This document shows, piece by piece, positions 43,687 through 53,463 of a stretch of 64,000 bases of DNA. The notes under the pieces were generated by a model. The model saw only the letters and a program-made list of their open reading frames with translations. It ran no database searches and had not been told where the DNA came from. Source of the stretch: JALZAA01 sp035316025 (lineage in GTDB: Bacteria; Actinomycetota; Acidimicrobiia; IMCC26256; JACDBD01); the NCBI GenBank assembly GCA_035316025.1, contig DATFXL010000070.1, positions 8,216-72,215 of the forward strand. The letters are read 5' to 3'. The position numbers were made by a program, and so were the translations under genes. How positions within the stretch are numbered: the first letter of the stretch is position 1; the number at the start of each line of letters is the position of its first letter.

Positions 43687-44901
43687 GTGGCGGGCTACTC
43701 GATCGTCCTGACGGTCGCGGCCGTCACCACGTTCCTGTTGACGTTCGTCGTGCGGCGGGTCGCCATCCGCATCGGCGCCGTCTCCATCCCCCAGGGCCGC
43801 AGCGTCCATGAACGGGCCACCCCGACGCTCGGCGGCGCCGCCATGTTCGGCGGGTTCCTCGTGGCGATGGCGGTGGCGTCCCAGATCCCTCAGTTCTCGG
43901 AGATGTTCAACGGCGCCACCGAGCCGCTCGGCCTCATGTTGGCGGCGGCGGTGATGTTCGTCGTCGGGTCGGTCGACGACCTCTGGGAGCGGAAGGGCGG
44001 CGTCTCGCCGCCGGCGAAGGTTGCCGGAATGGTGCTGTCGGGCAGCATCCTGTCGCTGCTCGGGGTGACGATGCTCTACTTCCGCGTCCCCTTCGCCCGG
44101 TACGACTACGTCGTCCTCTCGCCCGACCTCGCCCCCCTCGTCACTGTGCTGACGGTCGTGGTGCTGGCAAACGCCATCAACCTCATCGATGGCCTCGACG
44201 GCCTCGCTGCCGGCATCGTCGCCATCGCCGGCAGCGCCTTCTTCTTGTACGCCGACCGTCTGTTCAAAGCCGGACTGCTCGAAGGGTCGAACATCGCCCC
44301 GCTCGTGGCCATCATCGCCGTCGGCGTCTGCGTCGGATTCCTCCCGCACAACATCAACCCGGCCAAGATCATCATGGGCGATGCCGGGTCGCTGTTCCTC
44401 GGCTTGCTCATGGCGACAACGACGATCACCGTCGGGGGCCGTACGGCCGACCAGTTCAGCGGTCAGACCTACTTCTTCTTCGCTCCGCTCTTCATCCCGA
44501 TCGTCATCCTCGGGATCCCGATCGTCGACACGGTGTTCTCGTTCTTCCGCCGCGTGTACCGGCGCACCGCCTTCCACGTTGCCGACAAGGACCATCTCCA
44601 CCACCGGCTCATGCGCCTCGGGCACACCACCCGCCGGACGGTGGTGATCCTGTGGCTGTGGACGGCGCTGTTGTCCGCCGTCGTTCTGCTCCCCACGTAC
44701 ACGAACCGGGGCAACGCCATCGTCCCGCTCGGCGTGGCCGCGCTCGGTCTCCTTCTCTATGTCGTGTTCCATCCCGGAGTCCGGTCGGCCCGGGATCTGA
44801 AGGAGGTCGAAGCCGCCGAGACGGCCGGAGCCGGCGACGAGGTCGTCGACCTGGTCGCCCGCCGCGAGCAACAGCGGCAGGAAGAAGGCTCGGGCACCTG
44901 A
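43687..44901 (+). CDS. wecA: WecA/TagO-type polyprenyl-phosphate sugar-1-phosphate transferase
   Basis: This 404-residue membrane enzyme transfers a sugar 1-phosphate (usually GlcNAc) from a UDP-sugar to decaprenyl or undecaprenyl phosphate. It has the family motifs VGSVDDLWE, NAINLIDGLDGLAAG and IMGDAGSLFLGLL, and the HH-containing loop DKDHLHHRLMRLGH. About eleven helices are visible. It starts at GTG 43687. Its place just before the atp operon matches Rv1302. The C-terminal 40 residues are an acidic cytoplasmic tail. Confidence 0.9.
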   Translation: MAGYSIVLTVAAVTTFLLTFVVRRVAIRIGAVSIPQGRSVHERATPTLGGAAMFGGFLVAMAVASQIPQFSEMFNGATEPLGLMLAAAVMFVVGSVDDLWERKGGVSPPAKVAGMVLSGSILSLLGVTMLYFRVPFARYDYVVLSPDLAPLVTVLTVVVLANAINLIDGLDGLAAGIVAIAGSAFFLYADRLFKAGLLEGSNIAPLVAIIAVGVCVGFLPHNINPAKIIMGDAGSLFLGLLMATTTITVGGRTADQFSGQTYFFFAPLFIPIVILGIPIVDTVFSFFRRVYRRTAFHVADKDHLHHRLMRLGHTTRRTVVILWLWTALLSAVVLLPTYTNRGNAIVPLGVAALGLLLYVVFHPGVRSARDLKEVEAAETAGAGDEVVDLVARREQQRQEEGSGT

Positions 44902-44904
44902 CGA

Positions 44905-44934
44905 GCCCGCTGGCCTCGCCGGCGGCCTTCGGGC
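44905..44934. terminator. Probable terminator after wecA
   Basis: GCCCG (44905-44909) pairs with CGGGC (44930-44934), and GGCC pairs with GGCC inside, with two-base internal loops. It lies just before the atp promoter. An alternative small hairpin (44891-44895 with 44905-44909) uses the same arm. Confidence 0.45.
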
Positions 44935-44946
44935 GAGACTCCAGAT

Positions 44947-44991
44947 TTGACGCCCTCCTCGGGCGCCAAGTACATTGTGATTACATTCACA
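44947..44991 (+). promoter_or_regulatory. atp operon promoter overlapped by a perfect CRP-type site
   Basis: TTGACG (44947-44952), 18 bases and TACATT (44971-44976) form a convincing promoter with an expected start near 44983. TGTGA-TTACAT-TCACA (44976-44991), extended to TTGTGA/TCACAA at 44975-44992, exactly matches the CRP consensus. The site begins at the last base of the -10 and covers the start point, where a bound CRP would repress. Confidence 0.72.
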
Positions 44992-45018
44992 AGCTCACCG
45001 CGAGCGGAGCGAGTGGTC

Positions 45019-45312
45019 GTGACGGCACAACCGGGGGCTGAGGGGCGTCGCAGGGTGCCCTGGGCCGAGCGACAGGCCATGAACCGTGGGTTCGGCGAGG
45101 CGCTGGCGCAGGCGTTCGAGTTCGCGGCGATCCCGACCCTGTTCGCGGCCTTCGGCTGGTGGCTCGACGACCGACTGGGCACCTCCCCGGCGTTCCTCGT
45201 GGCGCTGGCTGTGTTCGGGTTCGTGGGCGTGTGCCTCCGCACGATGTTCTTCTATTTGGCCAAGACGCAGAAGGAAGAGGAGGGCAAGCCGTGGACCCGG
45301 CGCCCCCGGTAG
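45019..45312 (+). CDS. AtpZ/AtpI-like small membrane protein
   Basis: This 97-residue protein has two hydrophobic helices (EFAAIPTLFAAFGWWLDD and PAFLVALAVFGFVGVCLRTM), as in the AtpZ/AtpI family encoded at the head of atp operons. GTG 45019 is chosen because it follows the predicted transcription start and GGAG at 45006-45009; the longer frame would begin upstream of the promoter. It probably helps c-ring assembly or Mg transport. It overlaps the next gene by 22 bases. Confidence 0.7.
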   Translation: MTAQPGAEGRRRVPWAERQAMNRGFGEALAQAFEFAAIPTLFAAFGWWLDDRLGTSPAFLVALAVFGFVGVCLRTMFFYLAKTQKEEEGKPWTRRPR

Positions 45313-45740
45313 AGCGACGGATCGCGACCGACCTCGTCCGTCGCGGGCTGATGGTCGCTCCCGCGATCGTTCTCGTCGCCGGTCTGGCTCGGGGAGTGGA
45401 CGGAGCGGCCAGCGCCGCCCTCGGTCTCGGTGTCCTCGTCCTGAACTTCTTCGCCTCCGCGGCCATGCTCGAGTGGGGAGCGCGCCGCGGGGGCAACACG
45501 CTCTTTGCCGTCGCGCTCGGCGGCTTCCTCCTCCGGATGGTGTCGATCCTCGTCGTGATCCTCGCCGCCCGGGCGCTGTTCGGATGGGTCGACGTCGTCG
45601 TCCTGGCCTTGACACTGTTCGTCACCCATCTCGGGCTCCTGTTCTGGGAGCTACGCTCCGTCAGCTTCTCGCTCGCCTCTCCCGGGCTGCAGCGTGATCG
45701 TCCCACCCCCGTGAGCGCACGAAAGGAAGCCGCGCCGTGA
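45291..45740 (+). CDS. ATP synthase subunit I-like membrane protein
   Basis: This 149-residue protein starts at GTG 45291 and has four hydrophobic segments (about 15-32, 35-52, 62-85 and 90-110), matching the ATP synthase I family (position of Rv1303). The family assists c-ring or complex assembly in other bacteria. Its stop overlaps the atpB GTG (GTGA). Confidence 0.7.
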   Translation: MDPAPPVERRIATDLVRRGLMVAPAIVLVAGLARGVDGAASAALGLGVLVLNFFASAAMLEWGARRGGNTLFAVALGGFLLRMVSILVVILAARALFGWVDVVVLALTLFVTHLGLLFWELRSVSFSLASPGLQRDRPTPVSARKEAAP

Positions 45741-46507
45741 TTCTCGGGATCGACTTCCCGCCGATCACCCACGTCACCCGTTGGCCCGACATCTGGTTCG
45801 CCGACACGCCGTTCGCGATCAACAAGACGGTCCTCATCTTCATCGCGTCGGTGCTGGTCACGTTCCTTTTCTTCTTCGTCGCCGGGCGGCGACGTCAGCT
45901 CGTGCCCACGGGGGTGCAGGGTCTCGCCGAGTCGAGCGTCGACTTCGTGCGGGAGAGCATCATCCTCGAGACGATCGGTCCCGACGGGATGGGTTACCTG
46001 CCCTTTCTCATCACGATGTTCTTCTTCGTCTTCTTCATCAACATCTTCGAGATCATCCCGCTCGTGCAATTCCCTGGGAACGCGCGTATCGCCGTCCCAC
46101 TGTTCCTGGCCCTGCTCGTCTGGTTCATCTTCAACATCGTCGGGATCAAGAGGCAGGGATTCTTCGGCTTCCTCAAGAGCTCGGTCGTCCCGCCCGGGGT
46201 CCCGGTCGTCATCCTGCCGCTGCTGGTCTTCATCGAGTTCATCTCGACCTTCCTCGTGCGGCCCTTCTCGCTGGCCATCCGGCTCTTCGCCAACATGCTC
46301 GCCGGTCACCTCATCCTCGTGACCTTCGCGATCCTCAGCGCGGCGATCTGGGGCTCGGCCGTCTACTTCAAGATCGGCGCGGCGTTCCCGTTCGCGCTGC
46401 TCGTCGCGCTGACCGCGTTCGAGATCCTTGTCTCCGCCCTCCAGGCCTTCATCTTCACGATCCTGACGGGCGTGTACATCGGCCTGTCCATGCACCCCGA
46501 GCACTAG
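45737..46507 (+). CDS. atpB: ATP synthase subunit a
   Basis: This 256-residue Fo subunit forms the proton half-channels. The essential arginine is in SLAIRLFANMLAGHLIL, and polar channel residues occur in the last two helices (ALLVALTAFEILVSALQAFIF). It starts at GTG 45737. Six or seven helices are visible. It is followed after ten bases by atpE. Confidence 0.95.
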   Translation: MILGIDFPPITHVTRWPDIWFADTPFAINKTVLIFIASVLVTFLFFFVAGRRRQLVPTGVQGLAESSVDFVRESIILETIGPDGMGYLPFLITMFFFVFFINIFEIIPLVQFPGNARIAVPLFLALLVWFIFNIVGIKRQGFFGFLKSSVVPPGVPVVILPLLVFIEFISTFLVRPFSLAIRLFANMLAGHLILVTFAILSAAIWGSAVYFKIGAAFPFALLVALTAFEILVSALQAFIFTILTGVYIGLSMHPEH

Positions 46508-46517
46508 GGAGGTTCCC

Positions 46518-46781
46518 TTGCTAGATCCAGTCGTTTTGGCCGCACAAGGAGCCGGCGAGCTCCAGTCCGGCCTCACTGCAGTCGGACGCGGCATCGTGTA
46601 CGGCGGCGCCGCCATCGGTCCCGGCATCGGCATCGGGCTCGTCGTCGGGAACGCCATCACCGCGATGGCCCGCCAGCCCGAAGCGGCCGGCACCGTCCGC
46701 ACGACGATGTTCCTGGGCATCGCGTTCACCGAGGCGCTGGCGCTCTTCGGCTTCGTGCTGTCCTTCATCATCAGCGGCTAG
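46518..46781 (+). CDS. atpE: ATP synthase subunit c
   Basis: This 87-residue hairpin protein forms the rotor ring. The glycine-rich first helix has GPGIGIGLVVG, the loop is ARQPE (residues 51-55) and the ion-binding glutamate is E72 in AFTEALALFG. Ala follows this Glu and the Gln/Thr sodium ligands are absent, so protons are the coupling ion. The start is TTG 46518, preceded by GGGAGG, an unusual start codon for such a highly expressed protein. Confidence 0.95.
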   Translation: MLDPVVLAAQGAGELQSGLTAVGRGIVYGGAAIGPGIGIGLVVGNAITAMARQPEAAGTVRTTMFLGIAFTEALALFGFVLSFIISG

Positions 46782-46789
46782 GAGTCACC

Positions 46790-47473
46790 ATGCGGATCCG
46801 AGTCTTTTTCGCCGCCGCCGCGATCGCCCTCGCGGGCGTCGTCGTCACGCCCGCGATCGCTCAGGCCAAGGTCCAGGCCAAGCCGGCGGGCTCCGCGGAG
46901 GAGGACTGCATCAAGCTCCTCGAGGAAGGCAAGAAGATCGACGACTGCCAGAAGGCGCCGAGCCTGATCCTCCCGGAGACGAACGAGATCGTCTGGGGTG
47001 GGCTCGCGTTCGTGGTGCTCCTCGTGCTCATGTGGAAGTTCGCGCTTCCTCCGGTCCGGAACATGATGAAGCAGCGCGAGGACCGCATCCGCGACGACCT
47101 CGAGCGGGCGGAGCACGCGCGCACCGAGGCCGAGGAGGAGCTCGCCAACTACCGCCGGCAGGTCGCCGACGCCCGCAGCGATGCGTCGCGCATCCTCGAG
47201 GAGGCGCGCGAGTCCGCCGACGAGGTGAAGCGCCAGATCCAGGCGCAGGCCGAGGCGGAAGCGGCCGAGATCCGCAGCCGGGCCCAGGAGGACATCCGGT
47301 TCGCGGCCGACCGCGCCCAGGCCGACCTCCAGCACCGGGTCGCGGAGCTGTCGATCGAGCTCGCCGAGAAGATCGTCGAGCGCAACCTCGATCGCGACAC
47401 GCAGCTCGCGCTCGTCGAGAGCTATATCGGCCAGGTCGCCAGCGGCAACGGAAGCGGAAACGGGAGCCGGTAA
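46790..47473 (+). CDS. atpF: ATP synthase subunit b with N-terminal secretion-like extension
   Basis: This 227-residue stator subunit has a usual core: one membrane helix (about 66-85, IVWGGLAFVVLLVLMWKFAL) and a long coiled coil rich in Glu, Arg and Ala. Upstream of it is an extra segment of about 60 residues: a signal-like stretch (residues 1-26, ending AIAQA) followed by a loop with two cysteines, C40 and C53. If processed, this loop would be outside the membrane and could form a disulfide. The start ATG is well placed after atpE, so the extension is real coding sequence. Confidence 0.9.
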   Translation: MRIRVFFAAAAIALAGVVVTPAIAQAKVQAKPAGSAEEDCIKLLEEGKKIDDCQKAPSLILPETNEIVWGGLAFVVLLVLMWKFALPPVRNMMKQREDRIRDDLERAEHARTEAEEELANYRRQVADARSDASRILEEARESADEVKRQIQAQAEAEAAEIRSRAQEDIRFAADRAQADLQHRVAELSIELAEKIVERNLDRDTQLALVESYIGQVASGNGSGNGSR

Positions 47474-47478
47474 CAGGC

Positions 47479-48009
47479 ATGGCCGAGTCCGAACGCGTCG
47501 AGGCGTACGCGCAGGCGTTCTACCGGATCGCCCGGGCCGAACAGCAGGGGACCGCGGTCGAGGACGACCTCTTCCGCTTCGCGCGCGCTCTCGAAGCCAA
47601 CGACGAGCTGCGAGGCGTGCTCGGCGACCCGTCCCTCCCCGCCGAACGACGGATCGCCGTCGTCGAGGAGCTCATGGGCGGGGTCGCGATGCCCGTGAGC
47701 GTGGGGCTGGTGTCGATGGTCGTCGGCTCCGAGCGGGCGGGCGAGCTGCCGGCCGTCGTCGACCGGTTCCTCGACCTGTCGGCCGCAGAACGCCGCCACG
47801 ACGTGGCGGAGGTCCGGGCCGCCATGCCGCTCGACGACCGGCTTCGCCAGCGTCTGGCGAAGGCGCTCAGCGACGCCACCGGCAAGGAAGTCGAGGTGAA
47901 GGTGGTCGTCGATCCCAGCGTGCTCGGCGGGATCGTCGCCCGGATCGGCGACACCGTCATCGACGGGACCGTGCGCCACCGGTTGGAGCAACTCAAGGAA
48001 CGAATCTGA
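47479..48009 (+). CDS. atpH: ATP synthase subunit delta
   Basis: This 176-residue stator protein links the b subunit to the top of the alpha/beta ring. It starts at ATG 47479 (MAESERVEAYAQAFYRIARA). The C-terminal signature VVVDPSVLGGIVARIGDTVIDGTVRHRLEQL is clear in its parts. It is the normal unfused form, unlike the b-delta fusion of mycobacteria. Confidence 0.93.
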   Translation: MAESERVEAYAQAFYRIARAEQQGTAVEDDLFRFARALEANDELRGVLGDPSLPAERRIAVVEELMGGVAMPVSVGLVSMVVGSERAGELPAVVDRFLDLSAAERRHDVAEVRAAMPLDDRLRQRLAKALSDATGKEVEVKVVVDPSVLGGIVARIGDTVIDGTVRHRLEQLKERI

Positions 48010-48035
48010 CGGGATGAACGGAAAGTACGCATCGC

Positions 48036-49631
48036 ATGGCTGAGCTGTCCATCAACGCCGACCAGATCGCAGAGGCGCTGCGCAAGCACGTCGGCGGCTT
48101 CCAGGCCGAGGTCGAGAAGGCGCGCGTCGGGCGAGTCCTCGAAGTCGGTGACGGAATCGCCCGCGTCTCGGGCCTGCCCGACACGGCCGTCAACGAGCTG
48201 CTCGAGTTCGAGGGCGGCACGCTCGGGCTGGCGCTGAACCTCGACGAGGACTCGATCGGCGCCGTCGTTCTCGGTGAGGCGGACGAGGTCGAAGAGGGCG
48301 ACACCGTGCAGGAGACGGGCCGGATCCTGTCCGTCCCCGTCGGCGACGTGATGCTCGGCCGCGTCGTGAACTCGCTCGGCCAGCCGATCGACGGCAAGGG
48401 CCCGATCAGCACCGACGCGTACCGGCGGCTCGAGATCCAGGCCCCGGGCATCGTCGCCCGCCGTCCGGTCCACGAGCCGTTGCAGAGCGGCATCAAGGCC
48501 ATCGACGCGATGACGCCCGTCGGCCGGGGTCAGCGCGAGCTGATCATCGGTGACCGCAAGACGGGGAAGACCACGGTGGCGGTCGACACGATCCTGAACC
48601 AGCGCGGCCAGGGCGTGAAGTGCATCTACGTCGCCGTGGGCCAGAAGGGCTCCACGGTCGCCCAGACCGTGGCGACCCTCGAGTCGCACGGGGCGATGGA
48701 GTACACGGTCGTGGTCAACGCACCCGCCGCCGACCCGTCGGTGTTCAAGTACCTGGCGCCGTACGCGGGCTGTGCCATGGGCCAGCACTGGATGGATAAC
48801 GGCGAGGCGGCGCTCGTCGTGTACGACGACCTGTCGAAGCAGGCTGAGGCGTACCGCCAGCTGTCACTGCTGCTGCGCCGCCCGCCCGGTCGCGAGGCGT
48901 ATCCGGGCGACGTCTTCTACCTCCACTCCCGTCTGCTCGAGCGCGCGGCCAAGCTCGACGACCAGCGCGGCGGCGGCTCCCTCACGGCGTTGCCGATCAT
49001 CGAGACGAAAGCCGGTGACATCTCGGCGTACATCCCGACGAACGTGATCTCGATCACCGACGGCCAGATCTATCTGATCGACGACCTCTTCAAGGCGGGA
49101 GTCCGGCCGGCTGTCGACGTCGGCATCTCGGTGTCACGGGTCGGCGGCGACGCCCAGATCAAGGCGATGAAGTCCGTCGCCGGGACGTTGAAGATCGACC
49201 TGGCCCAGTTCCGCGACTTGGAGGCCTTCGCCACCTTCGGCTCGGAGCTCGACCGCGTTTCGCAGGCGCAGCTCGACCGGGGCCACCGCCTGACCGAGTT
49301 GTTGAAGCAGCCCCTGCACTCGCCGTTGCCGGTCGAGCTCCAGGTGGTGTCGATCTTCGTCGGGACGCAGGGGTACCTCGACGACCTGCCGGTCGAAGAC
49401 GTCCGGCGCTTCGAGAGCGAGCTCCACGACTACGTCCGGACGCGCCACTCCGACCTGCTGGCCGAGATCCGCGACACGGGGCAGATGCCCGAGGAGGCGC
49501 GGCTCAAGGAGGCGGTGGAGGAGTTCAAGTCGATGTTCCAGCCGTCCGACGCGTCCGAGGCGACGATGGAAGCGCTCGAGGGGGAACCGGTCCCGGATCC
49601 CGAATCCGAGAAGACGCTGGCGACGGAGTGA
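48036..49631 (+). CDS. atpA: ATP synthase subunit alpha
   Basis: This 531-residue F1 subunit carries a non-catalytic nucleotide site. Walker A is GDRKTGKTTV, and the family signature near the arginine finger is PAVDVGISVSRVGG. MAELSINADQIAEALR is the start, at ATG 48036. An acidic tail of about 25 residues extends the C-terminus. Confidence 0.96.
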   Translation: MAELSINADQIAEALRKHVGGFQAEVEKARVGRVLEVGDGIARVSGLPDTAVNELLEFEGGTLGLALNLDEDSIGAVVLGEADEVEEGDTVQETGRILSVPVGDVMLGRVVNSLGQPIDGKGPISTDAYRRLEIQAPGIVARRPVHEPLQSGIKAIDAMTPVGRGQRELIIGDRKTGKTTVAVDTILNQRGQGVKCIYVAVGQKGSTVAQTVATLESHGAMEYTVVVNAPAADPSVFKYLAPYAGCAMGQHWMDNGEAALVVYDDLSKQAEAYRQLSLLLRRPPGREAYPGDVFYLHSRLLERAAKLDDQRGGGSLTALPIIETKAGDISAYIPTNVISITDGQIYLIDDLFKAGVRPAVDVGISVSRVGGDAQIKAMKSVAGTLKIDLAQFRDLEAFATFGSELDRVSQAQLDRGHRLTELLKQPLHSPLPVELQVVSIFVGTQGYLDDLPVEDVRRFESELHDYVRTRHSDLLAEIRDTGQMPEEARLKEAVEEFKSMFQPSDASEATMEALEGEPVPDPESEKTLATE

Positions 49632-49651
49632 ACGAAGGGCCGAGGTAGCGG

Positions 49652-50623
49652 ATGGCGGGCGGTCAGGAGCGAACCCTCCGGCGGCGCATTCGAAGCGTCC
49701 AGTCCACCAAGAAGATCACGCGGGCGATGGAGCTCATCTCCGCCAGCCGCATCGTACGCGCGCAGGCGCGGGTCGAGGCGGCGGTCCCGTACAGCGAGCA
49801 GATCACCGAGGTTGTCCACGACATCGCCGACGCCGGCGGCGCTGTCGAGAGCCCGCTCCTCGTTCCCCGGCCCGAGACGCGACGTGTGGCGCACATCGTG
49901 GTCGCCGCCGACCGGGGCCTGTGCGGTGCGTACAACTCGTCGATCCTGCGCGCCGCCGAGGGGGAGATCCAGGAGCACCGAGAGCTGGGGCGCGAGTCCG
50001 TCCTGTACGTGGTGGGCCGCAAGGGCGAGAGCTACTTCCGGTTCCGCAACCACCCGACGGCGGCGACGTTCACCGGGTTCAGCGACCAGCCCTCGTACGA
50101 GGACGCGCGCGTCATCGCCGGGGCCGTCGCTGGTCCCTTCCTGGCCGGCGAGATCGACCTGGTGCAGGTCATCTACACCCGGTTCGTCACGGTGGGCTTC
50201 CAGGAGGTCGTCGTGCGGCCGTTGATGCCCCTCGACGTCGAGACCCTGAGCGGCGAGGAGGAGGAGCGCCGGGTCGACCAGGACGGCCCAGGCGCGCGTG
50301 CCGCATACGAGTTCGAGCCCGGTCCGGAGGCGATCCTCGAGCGCCTCCTCCCGCGCTACGTCGAAGCGCGCGTGTTCGCCGCACTGCTGAACGCCGCCGC
50401 GTCCGAGCACGCCGCCCGTCAGCGGGCGATGAAGGCGGCGACCGACAATGCCGACGAGCTCATCGTCGGTCTCACACGCGTGATGAACCGGGCCCGCCAG
50501 GACGCCATCACCACCGAGATCACGGAGATCGTGGGCGGCGCCGAGGCGCTCCGTCAGCTCGGCGGGCAGGGAGGCGAGGAGCCCTTCGGCGAGGACCTGC
50601 GGGTCCGCGCCTACGCAGAATGA
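49652..50623 (+). CDS. atpG: ATP synthase subunit gamma
   Basis: This 323-residue rotor shaft has the N-terminal RRRIRSVQSTKKITRAMELI and the C-terminal signature ITTEITEIVGGAEAL. A polar insert (about residues 200-220, SGEEEERRVDQDGPG) lies in the Rossmann-like domain, longer than in E. coli; mycobacterial gamma also has a small regulatory loop, though equivalence is not shown. Confidence 0.95.
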   Translation: MAGGQERTLRRRIRSVQSTKKITRAMELISASRIVRAQARVEAAVPYSEQITEVVHDIADAGGAVESPLLVPRPETRRVAHIVVAADRGLCGAYNSSILRAAEGEIQEHRELGRESVLYVVGRKGESYFRFRNHPTAATFTGFSDQPSYEDARVIAGAVAGPFLAGEIDLVQVIYTRFVTVGFQEVVVRPLMPLDVETLSGEEEERRVDQDGPGARAAYEFEPGPEAILERLLPRYVEARVFAALLNAAASEHAARQRAMKAATDNADELIVGLTRVMNRARQDAITTEITEIVGGAEALRQLGGQGGEEPFGEDLRVRAYAE

Positions 50624-50665
50624 GGACCGACCAACGCACCGAACACGCATGAGGAGCAGTTCACA

Positions 50666-52111
<1,446 letters not shown>

Positions 52112-52115
52112 ACGG

Positions 52116-52517
52116 GTGCCGCTCACCGTCGACGTCGTCTCGCCCGAGCGGGTCCTCTACACCGGCGAAGCCGACATGGTCGTGTGCCGCACCTCGGAGG
52201 GCGAGATCGCGTTTCTCCCCGGTCACGCGCCATTCCTCGGCGCGCTGGGGATCGGCGTGGTGCGAAGCCTGCTTCCGCGTGAGGGCGAGCAGGCCGTCGC
52301 CGTGCACGGTGGCTTCGTCGAGGTGTCGAACGACCATGTGATCGTCCTCTCCGACGTGGCCGAGCTCGCCGAGAGCATCGATGTCGATCGTGCCCGCCGC
52401 GCAAAGCAGCGGGCGGAAGACCGACTGAACGCCGATCCCGACGCCGAGGACGCCCAAGCGGCGTTGCTGCGCGCGAACACCCGTCTCGAAGTGGCGGGGG
52501 CGGCCGAGCACGCCTAG
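52116..52517 (+). CDS. atpC: ATP synthase subunit epsilon
   Basis: This 133-residue rotor subunit starts at GTG 52116. The N-terminal beta-barrel has LTVDVVSPERVLYTGEADMV and GEIAFLPGHAPFLGAL; the C-terminal two-helix part (DVDRARRAKQRAEDRL) can inhibit hydrolysis in other species. It is the last gene of the operon. Confidence 0.94.
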   Translation: MPLTVDVVSPERVLYTGEADMVVCRTSEGEIAFLPGHAPFLGALGIGVVRSLLPREGEQAVAVHGGFVEVSNDHVIVLSDVAELAESIDVDRARRAKQRAEDRLNADPDAEDAQAALLRANTRLEVAGAAEHA

Positions 52518-52557
52518 CCGCCTCTCCGGCGATCGTCGCGCCGCGTACCGTTTCGCC

Positions 52558-53463
52558 GTGCGCCGGCTCCCTCCGCTGATGGTCGCGATCACGCTCGTCG
52601 TCGCGTTGTGGGGCGGCGACGCGTTCGCCGCCGATCGGCGCGACCTCAGCGCCTACCGCGGGCTCGGGACGTGGGTGGACGTCTTCGACTACGTGCCCGC
52701 GTTCCAGAGAGCGGGAGACACGCCGGCGGTCACGACGGCGAGTTTCGACGACATGGCCCGTCTCGGCGTGAAGACCGTCTACCTACAGGCCGCGCAGGAC
52801 GACGAACGTTCACCGGGCGACACGATCGACCCGAAGCTGTTGGGCCGCATGCTGCAAGCCGCGCACAAGGCCGACCTGCGCGTCGTCGCGTGGTACCTGC
52901 CCCACTTCTCCGACGTGAACGCGGACCTGCGGCGTCTGCGCGCCCTGATGTCGTTCAAGTCCAACGGCCAACAGTTCGACGGCGTCGCCGTCGACATCGA
53001 GTACAACCGCGACGTCACCGACACCAACGATCGCAACACCGCGCTCATCGATCTCTCGAGACGCCTGCGCCGCGCCGCCGACGACCGTCCCGTGGGCGCG
53101 ATCGTGCTCGAGCCGGTGTTCCTCGAGGTCGTCAGTCCCGACTATTGGCCCCAGTTCCCATGGCGGAGGTTGTCCTCGCTGTACGACGTGTGGCTGCCGA
53201 CGTCGTACTGGACGAACCGCAGCGCCGACTCGGGCTACAAGGAAGGCTTCAAGTACACGGACGAGAACATCCGCGGGCTCCGCGAGAACCTCGGGGACAA
53301 GAACGCCCCTGTTCACGCCGTGGGCGGGATCGCGGACTCCGCGCTCCCCAAGGACGAGGCGGGATTCCTGCGCGCCGCCAAGAAGGACCGCGCTATCGGT
53401 TGGTCGATGTACGACTACAACACCACGGTCAGCTCGGCCTGGCCCACCCTCCGGAAGGGCTAA
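52558..53463 (+). CDS. Secreted glycoside-hydrolase-like TIM-barrel protein
   Basis: This 301-residue protein starts at GTG 52558 with a signal peptide (about residues 1-24, ending DAFA). The mature part reads as a TIM barrel: WVDVFDYVPAFQ, VKTVYLQAAQDDE, LRVVAWYLPHF, FDGVAVDIEYNRDV and GWSMYDYNTT at successive strands. The acidic strand-4 end (VDIE) resembles GH18/DUF4015-type sites. The polymer it acts on is unknown. It takes the place of the small conserved Rv1312-type gene after atpC. It overlaps the convergent glpX stop by four bases. Confidence 0.65.
   Translation: MRRLPPLMVAITLVVALWGGDAFAADRRDLSAYRGLGTWVDVFDYVPAFQRAGDTPAVTTASFDDMARLGVKTVYLQAAQDDERSPGDTIDPKLLGRMLQAAHKADLRVVAWYLPHFSDVNADLRRLRALMSFKSNGQQFDGVAVDIEYNRDVTDTNDRNTALIDLSRRLRRAADDRPVGAIVLEPVFLEVVSPDYWPQFPWRRLSSLYDVWLPTSYWTNRSADSGYKEGFKYTDENIRGLRENLGDKNAPVHAVGGIADSALPKDEAGFLRAAKKDRAIGWSMYDYNTTVSSAWPTLRKG

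Noticed and set aside
44947..45018. TTG start giving a longer AtpZ-like protein
   Set aside because: It would begin inside the -35 box of the predicted atp promoter, before the transcription start.
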